DNA from: Chryseobacterium sp. IHB B 17019
GTDB taxonomy: Bacteria > Bacteroidota > Bacteroidia > Flavobacteriales > Weeksellaceae
Direction of reading: 5' to 3'
Length of the DNA: 64,000 nucleotides
Assembly (NCBI RefSeq): GCF_001456155.1
Contig: NZ_CP013293.1
Location: 3,410,001-3,474,000, forward strand
This document shows, one piece after another, positions 42,352-50,581 of this stretch (its first letter is position 1; every line of letters begins with the position of its first letter). Position numbers and translations under genes: made by a program. Under the pieces are notes generated by a model that saw only the letters and a program-made list of their open reading frames with translations, was not told where the DNA came from and made no database searches.

Positions 42352-43020
42352 TTGCCATTATCACAAAATATTACAAATCATATAAGAATACCTGAGAACA
42401 ACGATTGGGTAATCTTTATATTGTTGGGCTGCATATTTTTATATGTTTTCATGATGAATATCATAGAAAGGGAGGCCAACCTGAGAGATTTTCTGCTTCA
42501 AAAATATTTTGATGCGAGTAACAACCTGCCCAGCTGGGTGATCACTTCCTGTGTGACTGCTCTTACCTTATCAGTTTTAATTTCGCAGTACGTTCCTGTT
42601 GTCCCGAAATATGTTGCAGATTTGCAGTTTTTTGGATTTCAATTAAACAAATTTGGATTTTGCCTGATTGCTGTTGTGCTTTTTTATGTATTAAAATCAA
42701 GTTTGGGGTTTTTATTTTTCCAAAGTATCGGTGATGGTAAAAAATGGTCAACTTTTTATTTTACCTCCACAAAATTTTACTTCATTCTGTCATTTTTATT
42801 AATAATTTTATGTGTAACCCACTATTATTTCCCTATCGACAGAAATAAAATGTTTTTATACTATTTGCTGTTTTTTTCTATTGTATTCATTTTCAAGATT
42901 TTTTTCTATTTATTTCATAAGAACAACATCTTACCTGAAAAATGGTATTATAAATTTTTGTATATTTGCACCCTCCAAATCGCACCACTATTGTTGCTTT
43001 GGAAAGTATTATTTTTTTAA
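42352..43020 (+). CDS. DUF4271 family membrane protein
   Basis: About 222 residues if the TTG at 42352 is the start. The longer frame from 42250 is rejected because its first ~30 codons run through the divergent glycosyltransferase start and a promoter box. No ATG lies between the box and the conserved IRIPENNDWVIFILL. Around seven hydrophobic segments follow, with SLGFLFFQSIGDGKKW and LPEKWYYKFLYICTLQIAPLLLLWK near the end, matching DUF4271 of Bacteroidota. The function is unknown. hemD follows 8 bases later, and this pairing is common in flavobacteria. Confidence 0.82.
   Translation: MPLSQNITNHIRIPENNDWVIFILLGCIFLYVFMMNIIEREANLRDFLLQKYFDASNNLPSWVITSCVTALTLSVLISQYVPVVPKYVADLQFFGFQLNKFGFCLIAVVLFYVLKSSLGFLFFQSIGDGKKWSTFYFTSTKFYFILSFLLIILCVTHYYFPIDRNKMFLYYLLFFSIVFIFKIFFYLFHKNNILPEKWYYKFLYICTLQIAPLLLLWKVLFF
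42961..42968 (+). promoter_or_regulatory. Possible internal -7 box (TATATTTG) for hemD
   Basis: A perfect TANNTTTG box inside the end of the DUF4271 gene, 60 bases before the hemD start. It could be chance in AT-rich coding DNA; no -33 TTG. Confidence 0.3.
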
Positions 43021-43028
43021 TAAAGTCA

Positions 43029-43772
43029 ATGATGAGAATAAAGTCTATATTGGTATCACAACCAGCGCCTAGTGAGTCGTCTCCATATTTGGATATTGCG
43101 AAGAAGGAAAAGATAAAGATTGATTTCCGTCCCTTTATCCACGTCGAAGGAGTTGACAACAAAGAACTTAGAACACAGAAGATTGATCTTACGCAATATA
43201 CGGGAATTATTTTCACAAGTAAAAATGCGATTGATCACTACTTCAGATTAGCCGAAGAACTACGTTTTACGGTTCCTGATACGATGAGATATATCTGTCA
43301 GTCTGAAGCTATTGCTAATTATCTTCAAAAACATATTGTTTACAGAAAAAGAAAAATCAGTTTTGGGGAGAAAAACTTCTCAGATCTTCTGCCTCTTTTC
43401 AAAAAGTTTCCGACAGAAAAATACCTGTTGCCATCTTCAGATGTTTTGAGCCCGGAGACCGTGAAAACAATGGAAGCATCTAATGTAGACTGGACAAGGG
43501 CAATCATGTACAGAACGGTTTGCAGTGACCTTACAGATATTAACGTTAAGGACTACGACATGTTGATCTTTTTCAGCCCACAGGGAATCAAATCATTACA
43601 ACAAAACTTCCCTGACTTTAAGCAGGATGAAACAAAGATCGGGGTTTTCGGGACAACGACTTTGGCGGCGGCGGAAGAATCAGGATTAAGAGTAGACTTA
43701 ATGGCTCCTACAAAAGAAACTCCATCTATGACAATGGCATTGGAAAAATATATTAAAGCGTTTCACAAGTAG
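43029..43772 (+). CDS. hemD: Uroporphyrinogen-III synthase
   Basis: 247 residues from the ATG at 43029 (43032 also possible). MRIKSILVSQPAPSESSPY, the hinge region TGIIFTSKNAIDHYF, and YDMLIFFSPQGIKSL with IGVFGTTTLAAAEESGL are the two-lobed HemD pattern of Bacteroidota. It cyclises hydroxymethylbilane to uroporphyrinogen III in heme synthesis. Family sequences vary widely, so the call rests on these segments and on the DUF4271 neighbour. Confidence 0.9.
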   Translation: MMRIKSILVSQPAPSESSPYLDIAKKEKIKIDFRPFIHVEGVDNKELRTQKIDLTQYTGIIFTSKNAIDHYFRLAEELRFTVPDTMRYICQSEAIANYLQKHIVYRKRKISFGEKNFSDLLPLFKKFPTEKYLLPSSDVLSPETVKTMEASNVDWTRAIMYRTVCSDLTDINVKDYDMLIFFSPQGIKSLQQNFPDFKQDETKIGVFGTTTLAAAEESGLRVDLMAPTKETPSMTMALEKYIKAFHK

Positions 43773-43793
43773 GTTTTAATGTAAAATATAAAC

Positions 43794-43832
43794 TAACCGT
43801 CTTTTCAGTTTAAGGAAAGATGGTTTTTTTTT
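43794..43832 (+). terminator. Intrinsic terminator after hemD
   Basis: AACCGTCTTT and AAAGATGGTT pair with one G-T pair, followed by nine T. Confidence 0.82.
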
Positions 43833-43861
43833 AATTAAATTTGAACAAGAATTAACATTGA

Positions 43862-45910
43862 ATGGAAGCTCCACAGGCAAAAAAAATAGAGAAAATACTC
43901 GAAATACACGGTGATAAAAGAATAGACAATTATTTTTGGCTCAATGAAAGAGAAAATCCCGAGGTCATCAAATATCTGGAAGAAGAAAATGCCTATGCAG
44001 ATTTCATCATGAAAGATACGGAACAGCTTCAGGAAAACCTTTTTGAAGAAATGAAGGCGCGATATAAAAAAGATGACGAGTCTTTGCCGTATTTCTTCAA
44101 TGGATACTGGTATATCGTCCGCTATGAGGAGGCAAAAGAATATCCTATTTTTTGCAGAAGACACAACAGCTTAGACAACGAAGAAGAGATCATTCTTGAT
44201 GTCAATATTCTGGCAGAAGGCGAAAATTATTTTGAAGTAGGAAGCGTTGCGGTTTCTCCAAACAATGAACTAGCCTCTTTTTCTTCAGATAATGTAAGCC
44301 GCAGGATTTATACCATTAATTTAAAAAACTTAAAAACAGGAGAAATCCTTCCCGATAAAATCCAGAATACTACCGGAAAAGCAGTTTGGGCAAACGACAA
44401 TGAACACGTCTTTTATATTAGAAAAGATGAAAGCCTGCGTGCATTTCAGGTCTACAGACATAAACTGGGAACCGATACCGCAGAAGATGTTTTGATTTTC
44501 CATGAAAAAGATGAGACTTTTGATGTAAATGTATTCAAAACAAAATCTTTGGAATATATTTTCATTGCTAGCTCCAGCACAATTTCGGACGAACACAGAT
44601 TCATCCCTGCAGATGACGTTTTTGCAGACTGGAAAATCATCCATCCAAGAATTGATGACCTTGAATATTCCGTTGAGCATTACAAAGATGAATTTTATAT
44701 TATTACAAATGCCGACGATGCCATTAATTTCAAAATTGTAAAAACAAAAATCAACAATTGCGGAATGGAAAACTGGGTTGATGTCATTCCTCACCGCGAA
44801 AAAGTTTTATTGGAAGGTTTTGAGATCTTTAAAAATTACCTTGTTCTTGAAGAAAGAGAAGAAGGCCTTTTGCAGATAAAAATTATTGACGAAAAAACTC
44901 AGGAATCACATTATTTGCCTTTTTCAGACCCTACTTACACCGCTTATATTGGTGTTAATCTGGAATTTGACACAGAAGTTTTACGCTACGGCTACACTTC
45001 TCTGACACAGCCAAATTCCACCTACGAATATAATATGAAGGAAAAAACCACCCAGCTTTTGAAGCAACAGGAGGTTTTAGGCGGAAAATTTTTCTCCGAA
45101 AATTATATTTCCGAAAGGATCTGGGCAGACTCAAGAGACGGAGAAACAAAAATCCCTATTTCTTTAGTTTATCATAAAGACACGAAGAAATCCGCAGATA
45201 CTCCCTTGCTTTTGTACGGCTATGGAAGCTACGGACACACCGTTGATGCCAGCTTTTCAAATGTAAGATTGTCAATTCTGGATAGAGGCTTTATCTATGC
45301 AATCGCCCATATCAGAGGTGGTGAATATCTGGGAAGAGAATGGTATGAAGACGGAAAAATGTTGTTTAAGAAAAATACATTCTTCGATTTTATTGATGCC
45401 GGGAAATATTTGATTAAAGAAAATTACACCTCATCAAAACGCCTTTACGCAATGGGAGGAAGTGCGGGAGGATTATTGGTAGGAGCTGTGATGAACTACG
45501 AACCCACTTTATTCAACGGGATCGTAGCGCAGGTTCCTTTCGTAGACGTGGTTACAACGATGCTGGATGAAACAATTCCTTTAACAACTGGAGAGTATGA
45601 CGAGTGGGGAAACCCAAACGATGAGGAATATTATCATTATATGAAAGAATATTCTCCTTACGACAATGTAGAAGCCAAAGATTATCCACATATGCTGATC
45701 ACAACCGGATTGCATGATTCTCAGGTTCAATATTGGGAGCCTGCAAAATGGACGGCAAAATTAAGAGAATTAAAAACCGACAATAATATTTTAATTTTCA
45801 AAACAGATATGAGCGCGGGCCACGGCGGGGCAAGCGGAAGATTTGAATCACTGAAAGAAGATGCATTGGAATATGCATTTTTATTTAAATTAGAAAACAT
45901 AGAAGCATGA
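43862..45910 (+). CDS. ptrB: Oligopeptidase B (S9 family serine peptidase)
   Basis: 682 residues without a signal peptide, the normal length. The N-terminal IHGDKRIDNYFWLNERENPEV starts the beta-propeller. The C-terminal alpha/beta hydrolase carries Ser534 in MGGSAGG, Asp619 in TGLHDSQVQYWEP and His654 in AGHGGASGRFE. AHIRGGEYLGREWYEDGK is the S9A signature. It cleaves short peptides after Arg or Lys in the cytoplasm. A small gene overlaps its stop by 4 bases. Confidence 0.94.
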   Translation: MEAPQAKKIEKILEIHGDKRIDNYFWLNERENPEVIKYLEEENAYADFIMKDTEQLQENLFEEMKARYKKDDESLPYFFNGYWYIVRYEEAKEYPIFCRRHNSLDNEEEIILDVNILAEGENYFEVGSVAVSPNNELASFSSDNVSRRIYTINLKNLKTGEILPDKIQNTTGKAVWANDNEHVFYIRKDESLRAFQVYRHKLGTDTAEDVLIFHEKDETFDVNVFKTKSLEYIFIASSSTISDEHRFIPADDVFADWKIIHPRIDDLEYSVEHYKDEFYIITNADDAINFKIVKTKINNCGMENWVDVIPHREKVLLEGFEIFKNYLVLEEREEGLLQIKIIDEKTQESHYLPFSDPTYTAYIGVNLEFDTEVLRYGYTSLTQPNSTYEYNMKEKTTQLLKQQEVLGGKFFSENYISERIWADSRDGETKIPISLVYHKDTKKSADTPLLLYGYGSYGHTVDASFSNVRLSILDRGFIYAIAHIRGGEYLGREWYEDGKMLFKKNTFFDFIDAGKYLIKENYTSSKRLYAMGGSAGGLLVGAVMNYEPTLFNGIVAQVPFVDVVTTMLDETIPLTTGEYDEWGNPNDEEYYHYMKEYSPYDNVEAKDYPHMLITTGLHDSQVQYWEPAKWTAKLRELKTDNNILIFKTDMSAGHGGASGRFESLKEDALEYAFLFKLENIEA

Positions 45911-46251
45911 TCAACGACGCAGAATATTGGCAAAAAATAGAGCAATTCTTTATTGAAAATTTTGATACTGAAAAAAATGCACCTATTGAAACCTATTTGT
46001 TTCTAATTGGCCTTCAGGAATTAGGAAGCGGCCAGCAGAAATATACGAAAGACGATAAGCTTAACCTGCTTCACATCGCGGTTTGTAGACTGTTAGAACC
46101 TTTTGGATACTATAAATTTTCACATTACGATGATGATGGATATCCTCATTTTGAAACGTTGGAAGAACTTCCGGAATTAAAGCCAAATGAACAACAAATT
46201 CTGATGAAAAAAGCAATCATTCAATATTTTCAGGATGAAGAATTGATATAA
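45907..46251 (+). CDS. Small acidic cytoplasmic protein of unknown function
   Basis: 114 residues, acidic, with no signal peptide or membrane segment. Visible features are MINDAEYWQKIEQFFIENFD, ETYLFLIGLQELGSGQQKY and a predicted helical end NEQQILMKKAIIQYFQDEEL. It overlaps the oligopeptidase stop by 4 bases (ATGA), so it is translationally coupled. I do not recognise a named family, but the coupling, good coding character and terminator support a real gene. Confidence 0.8.
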   Translation: MINDAEYWQKIEQFFIENFDTEKNAPIETYLFLIGLQELGSGQQKYTKDDKLNLLHIAVCRLLEPFGYYKFSHYDDDGYPHFETLEELPELKPNEQQILMKKAIIQYFQDEELI

Positions 46252-46287
46252 AAAAACGGAAAGTAATACTGCTTTCCGTTTTTATTT
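46252..46287. terminator. Terminator after the small acidic protein gene
   Basis: The perfect arms AAAAACGGAAAG and CTTTCCGTTTTT are followed by T residues; it can also serve the opposite strand. Confidence 0.85.
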
Positions 46288-46359
46288 TTAAATTATTAAG
46301 GTCAGTTTAGGAGTTAAACTTAATATTTTTAACATCTAAACAAAATCTTAATGCTCAAA

Positions 46360-46848
46360 TTATTTTTTCAGAATTTCCTCCAATTGATTCAATCCTGTTT
46401 TGAAACCTTCTTCAAAACCCATCTCAATTTGCTGTTTCATTCCTTCGGGATTTGGAAAATGAATATTAACCGTTATTTTCGTGCCCTCTTCTACGCCTGT
46501 AAAACCGATCAGCCATTTTGACTGCCCGAAATCTTCATTAATATTTCCATTTTCATCGCAGAAAGAATCCGTTCCGTCAAAGCTTCTATGCTCGATGATT
46601 TCACCATATTCCACTTTTGCATAATGTCTTTCCCCTTCAGGACCAACCATTGAGTACAGCCAGGTTCCACCTTCTTTGAAATCCTGCTGTTTGGTTTCGC
46701 ATTTCCAGGGTTTTGGAGCCCACCATTGATCCAGTAATTCGGATTTGGTAAAATAATCCCATACTTTTGAAACATCAGCATCGTAAATTTTCATTACATA
46801 AACGCTGTTTGAATCAAAATCTTTGTTAAAAATGATATTAGATTCCAT
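46360..46848 (-). CDS. SRPBCC/AHSA1-type domain protein
   Basis: 162 residues with the START/AHSA1-like fold: YDADVSKVWDYFTKSELLDQWWAPKPW is the typical first helix, followed by GGTWLYSMVGPEGERHY, and the C-terminal long helix region GMKQQIEMGFEEGFKTGLNQL. These proteins bind hydrophobic ligands in a deep pocket; this Aha1-like group has no assigned role. It is a single gene with a -7 box (46868-46875) upstream. Confidence 0.9.
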   Translation of the reverse strand: MESNIIFNKDFDSNSVYVMKIYDADVSKVWDYFTKSELLDQWWAPKPWKCETKQQDFKEGGTWLYSMVGPEGERHYAKVEYGEIIEHRSFDGTDSFCDENGNINEDFGQSKWLIGFTGVEEGTKITVNIHFPNPEGMKQQIEMGFEEGFKTGLNQLEEILKK

Positions 46849-46867
46849 AATAATAATTTGTTTTAAA

Positions 46868-46875
46868 CAAATCTA
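46868..46875 (-). promoter_or_regulatory. -7 promoter box (TAGATTTG, minus strand) of the SRPBCC gene
   Basis: A perfect TANNTTTG box on the minus strand, 19 bases before the ATG; no TTG at -33. Confidence 0.45.
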
Positions 46876-47054
46876 GTTTTTTATTCTCTGACGCGTCTTT
46901 TCATATGACAAGATATTAAAAATTTATAATTAAATGTTAAAAAACTCGGTTTTAAGAAAAATAACACAATTTTTTGGCTCGTTTTTTGTTTATCAAGTCT
47001 TAAAATAATTAATTTTAACATTCAGCTTTTTAAAAAACTCATAAAATAAAGTAA

Positions 47055-48602
47055 ATGAATAATAAATTCATCCCAATAATTTCGGTGTTTATGACGATCT
47101 CACTGATTGTCTTCGTCACGCTCCAGTTTTATTGGCTGAAAAGTTATTATGGTGCATTAGAGCAGGATTTTTCTTCCAAAGTATATTCTGCATTGGAAAA
47201 TACAGCTAAAAACATGGCTGAAATTGAAGTTGATAAATATTTAAATGAGGATTTTAAAGATTTCAGGAAAAACGTAATTGCCAATAGTAAACAACCTTCT
47301 TTAACGACTATTCAGCAGGTAAAAGATTCCGGTACTCAGAGACAGATTATCTATTCAAAAAATATCATTGAAAAAACACAGCTTCCGATTTCCCAGAAAG
47401 GAGATTCGATAAAGCTGACCACTTTATATACGGACGAAGCGGCATATAAAATAAAGAGGGACACAACAAGTCGTGAAATCCTTACAGCAGACATCAATCA
47501 AGATATTGAGAATGGTGATTTTTCTATGAAAGAATATGCAAAAGTTTACGGAAATAACCTTCCTATTACAAAAAGAGTAAATCCAAAAGTTTTGGACTCT
47601 GTTATTTCTAAAGAATTGAGAATCAGAGGTATTTCTGCAAAATTCGGTTATGGCATTACAGATAAGGCTAATAAACTGACCGGCGTGGTCAATAAAGCCT
47701 ACAAAGAAAAAAGCGACAGCAACACTTATACTTATCCTCTTTTTACAGACCAAAAAGAAAGAACATTATACAGTCTTGCTTTGGTTTTCCCCAAAAAGGA
47801 ATATTCTTTGGCGATGAACAACTGGCCGATGCTTTTAGGAACTTTCCTTTCGCTTCTTACGATTTTGGGAATTTATATTATTTCCATTAATTATATGATG
47901 AAACAGAAAAAGCTCGCAGAAGTAAAAACGGATTTCATTAATAATATGTCTCATGAGTTTAAAACTCCACTGGCAACAATATCCGTCGCAACAGATTCTC
48001 TGGCGAATGATAAAATTGCAACGAATCCTGATAAGGTAAAATACTATTCTGAGCTGATCAAGCAGGAAAATTTAAGGATGAAAAAACAGGTGGAAAACGT
48101 CCTGAATATGTCGAAGCTTGAAAGAAATGAGGTAAGATTATTCTTAAAAGATGCCAATGTAAGAGAACTAATCCGAAGAACAACAGAATCTTTTAATCTG
48201 ATTGTCCAACAGAGAAACGGAACCCTTACTCAGGAATTCAACGCAACAAATTATATTTTTAAAATTGACGAATTCCATATTTCCAATATGCTGGTGAATC
48301 TTCTGGACAATGCCAATAAATATTCTCCCGAAGCACCGGAGATCAGCATAAAAACCCGAAACGAAGGCCATTGGTACGTGATCGAAGTTTCTGATAAAGG
48401 AATGGGAATGGAAACCCACAACAAAACGAAAATTTTCGAAAAATTCTTCAGGGAAGAAACAGGAAATATTCACAATGTAAAAGGACAAGGTTTGGGACTT
48501 TCCTACGTTAAAAAAATTGTAGAGCTGCATAAAGGCCAGATCATTGTAGACTCCAACAAAGGGAATGGAAGTACGTTTACAATTAAACTGCCAATGACCT
48601 AA
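47055..48602 (+). CDS. Sensor histidine kinase of a two-component system
   Basis: 515 residues: a transmembrane helix (~7-28), a periplasmic sensor region of ~225 residues, a second helix (~258-281), a HisKA domain with the phospho-acceptor His300 in NMSHEFKTPLATI, and an ATPase domain with N box LLDNANKYSPE, G1 DKGMGM, F box KIFEKFFR and G2 GQGLGLSYVK. There is no HAMP domain between helix and HisKA. The signal is unknown. The architecture and the paired regulator resemble RprX/RprY of Bacteroides; that likeness is only an inference. The regulator gene follows after 110 bases. Confidence 0.94.
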   Translation: MNNKFIPIISVFMTISLIVFVTLQFYWLKSYYGALEQDFSSKVYSALENTAKNMAEIEVDKYLNEDFKDFRKNVIANSKQPSLTTIQQVKDSGTQRQIIYSKNIIEKTQLPISQKGDSIKLTTLYTDEAAYKIKRDTTSREILTADINQDIENGDFSMKEYAKVYGNNLPITKRVNPKVLDSVISKELRIRGISAKFGYGITDKANKLTGVVNKAYKEKSDSNTYTYPLFTDQKERTLYSLALVFPKKEYSLAMNNWPMLLGTFLSLLTILGIYIISINYMMKQKKLAEVKTDFINNMSHEFKTPLATISVATDSLANDKIATNPDKVKYYSELIKQENLRMKKQVENVLNMSKLERNEVRLFLKDANVRELIRRTTESFNLIVQQRNGTLTQEFNATNYIFKIDEFHISNMLVNLLDNANKYSPEAPEISIKTRNEGHWYVIEVSDKGMGMETHNKTKIFEKFFREETGNIHNVKGQGLGLSYVKKIVELHKGQIIVDSNKGNGSTFTIKLPMT

Positions 48603-48712
48603 AAATAAAAAAGATAAGAAGATTATTTATAAAGAATTTAACCAAAACAAAATATAAGAAGAAGAGAGTGACAGAGTTCATTCTTACTATTAATTTTTAA
48701 TTATTTAAAATT

Positions 48713-49399
48713 ATGAGCAACAGAATATTATTAGTAGAAGACGACCAGAGTTTCGGGGCAGTGTTGAAGGATTATTTAACGATAAATAATTTCGAAGTTA
48801 CTCTTGCCACAGATGGAGAACAGGGATTAAAAGAATTTACCGAAAACGAATTCGATATCTGCATTTTTGACGTAATGATGCCTAAGAAAGACGGATTTTC
48901 CTTAGCCGAAGACGTAAAAAAAATTGACAAAAACACACCTATCATTTTCTTGACTGCAAGAAATATGAGAGAAGATATTTTAAAAGGCTATCAGCTGGGA
49001 GCGGATGATTACATCACAAAACCATTTGATACTGAGTTACTTTTATATAAAATCAAAGCTATTCTTCAAAGAAGTTCTACGCTGGAAAATGAAGAGCAGG
49101 AACAATTCAAGATCAGTAATATTTTCTTCGATTCTATGCTGAGACAATTAAGAGTTGGTGATAATGAGTACAAGCTTTCTCCAAAAGAAAATGAATTATT
49201 AAAGCTGCTTTGTATCCACAGAAACGACTTCATGCCGAGAGATTTGGCTTTAAGAAAAATCTGGAAGAAAGAAAACTACTTCACCGCAAGAAGTATGGAC
49301 GTTTACATCGCAAAACTTCGTAAACTGTTAAAAGACGACGAAGGATTGGAAATCATCAATGTTCATGGCGAAGGATTCAGACTTTTAGTTAAGAATTAA
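48713..49399 (+). CDS. OmpR/PhoB-type response regulator
   Basis: 228 residues. The receiver domain has the acidic pair ED(9-10), phospho-acceptor Asp53 in CIFDVMMPKKDG, Thr in IIFLTARN and Lys in YITKPFD. A winged-helix DNA-binding domain follows (SPKENELLKLLC, RSMDVYIAKLRKLL, GEGFRLLV). It is the likely partner of the kinase encoded upstream and ends in a strong terminator, so the cysteine-rich genes that follow are probably separate transcripts. Confidence 0.95.
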   Translation: MSNRILLVEDDQSFGAVLKDYLTINNFEVTLATDGEQGLKEFTENEFDICIFDVMMPKKDGFSLAEDVKKIDKNTPIIFLTARNMREDILKGYQLGADDYITKPFDTELLLYKIKAILQRSSTLENEEQEQFKISNIFFDSMLRQLRVGDNEYKLSPKENELLKLLCIHRNDFMPRDLALRKIWKKENYFTARSMDVYIAKLRKLLKDDEGLEIINVHGEGFRLLVKN

Positions 49400-49422
49400 A
49401 TCCGAAAAAACATTATAAATGT

Positions 49423-49464
49423 AAAATTAGCAAAACAATTAAAAATGTTTTGCTAATTTTGTTT
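49423..49464 (+). terminator. Intrinsic terminator after the response regulator
   Basis: The perfect 15-bp arms AAAATTAGCAAAACA and TGTTTTGCTAATTTT are followed by GTTT. The right arm also contains a -7 promoter box. Confidence 0.82.
49454..49461 (+). promoter_or_regulatory. -7 promoter box (TAATTTTG) of the repeat lipoprotein, inside the terminator arm
   Basis: A perfect TANNTTTG box formed by the right arm of the preceding terminator, 16 bases before the ATG at 49478. Confidence 0.5.
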
Positions 49465-49477
49465 CATACCAAAAGTT

Positions 49478-50131
49478 ATGAAGAATACATTTTTAGGCAT
49501 TATTGCCATCTCGATACTGACAATTTCCTGTAAAAAAGATGAAAGACCAACCTATTTAACGGAAGAAGCGGGTATTCAACAACCCAATGTAGCGGTTAAT
49601 AACACTCCGAAACCTTCTCTTCTGGATCAGGCCGGGGTTCAGGCTACACAAAACGCCGCGCCCAATGTTGCCGCAGCTGGAATGAACCCTGCTCACGGAC
49701 AGCCGGGTCACCGATGCGACATTCCTGTAGGACAACCTTTGAATTCTGCGCCGGCTCAGACTCAACAACAGGGAACTCAAAACGTAACGGTGAATGCCAA
49801 TCAAAACCAGACCATTCAAATTGATCCAAATGCTTTACAACCTGGGAAATTTAATGTTGATAAAAACGGTAAAGCACAGACCGTAAAAACCGCGCCGGGA
49901 ATGAATCCTGCTCATGGCGAACCGGGACACAGATGTGATATTCCTGTAGGACAACCTTTGAACAGTAAGCCCGCTCCGGCTCCACAACCGACGCAAACAC
50001 AGACAATAGCTCAAAATACACCTGCTCCGGCACCAACTCCCGCTCCAACAGGTCCAAAACCGTCATTAAATCCGGCTCACGGAGAGCCTTGGCATAATTG
50101 TGGAGTGAAAGTAGGAGATCCATTACCATAA
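49478..50131 (+). CDS. Lipoprotein with three NPAHG-x-P-x-H-x-C repeats
   Basis: 217 residues. A lipoprotein signal peptide (lipobox LTISC, Cys18) is followed by a disordered Pro/Gln/Ala/Asn-rich chain holding three copies of a His/Cys motif: residues 69-90 (MNPAHGQPGHRCDIPVGQPL), 142-163 (nearly identical) and 198-217 (LNPAHGEPWHNCGVKVGDPL). Each copy carries two His and one Cys, so metal binding is plausible but untested. It lies upstream of a small Cys-rich protein and an HMA-bearing TonB receptor, which supports a metal-related role. The function is not established. Confidence 0.85.
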   Translation: MKNTFLGIIAISILTISCKKDERPTYLTEEAGIQQPNVAVNNTPKPSLLDQAGVQATQNAAPNVAAAGMNPAHGQPGHRCDIPVGQPLNSAPAQTQQQGTQNVTVNANQNQTIQIDPNALQPGKFNVDKNGKAQTVKTAPGMNPAHGEPGHRCDIPVGQPLNSKPAPAPQPTQTQTIAQNTPAPAPTPAPTGPKPSLNPAHGEPWHNCGVKVGDPLP

Positions 50132-50138
50132 TTTTTTG

Positions 50139-50146
50139 TATTTTTG
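50139..50146 (+). promoter_or_regulatory. -7 promoter box (TATTTTTG) of the Cys-rich small protein
   Basis: A perfect TANNTTTG box ending 5 bases before the GTG start at 50152. Confidence 0.45.
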
Positions 50147-50151
50147 CAGCC

Positions 50152-50517
50152 GTGAAACTATTTCATATCATAGCAATTGTTTTTTGTTTAGGAATTTTTT
50201 TAATCCCTAAAGACAATTTCTATGCTCAAAATATGCAGGAAAACTGTTGCAAATCAGATTCCGGAACAAGCTGCTGCGAAAAAGATCACCAAAAATCAGA
50301 AAACAGCCACGACAGCAAATCCAAAACATCTTCTTGTAATGATGATTGCTGTTCTTTCTGTCTTTCATGCTTCACTTTTATAGAAACTCCTTTCTCCAAA
50401 AGTGTAAAATTGGAAATGTCGTATTACAAAACCAACAAAAATTTACAGTTTCAATATTCTGATCCTCATATTTCAGATCGTTTAAAAGAGATTTGGCAAC
50501 CGCCGAAAATAGGTTAA
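50152..50517 (+). CDS. Small exported cysteine-rich protein, HYC_CC_PP-like
   Basis: 121 residues starting at the GTG at 50152; the longer frame from 50098 overlaps the previous gene and the promoter box. A hydrophobic signal segment (KLFHIIAIVFCLGIFLI) is followed by a mature part with clustered cysteines (ENCCKSD, TSCCEKDH, SSCNDDCCSFCLSCF) and the end RLKEIWQPPKIG. Paired cysteines and the WQPPK end recall the Bacteroidota HYC_CC_PP group, which often precedes TonB receptors. It lies 64 bases before such a receptor here. Metal binding is inferred. Confidence 0.8.
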   Translation: MKLFHIIAIVFCLGIFLIPKDNFYAQNMQENCCKSDSGTSCCEKDHQKSENSHDSKSKTSSCNDDCCSFCLSCFTFIETPFSKSVKLEMSYYKTNKNLQFQYSDPHISDRLKEIWQPPKIG

Positions 50518-50581
50518 TTCATCAGCAGGATTCATTAAATTTTTAATGAACCGATTTTAAATTAATCTAAATTTTAAACAA

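Noticed and set aside
47055..49399. Two-component system as the dedicated regulator of the cysteine-rich locus
   Set aside because: A strong terminator and a new promoter separate them, and the sensor domain has no visible metal-binding cluster; the link is possible but unsupported.
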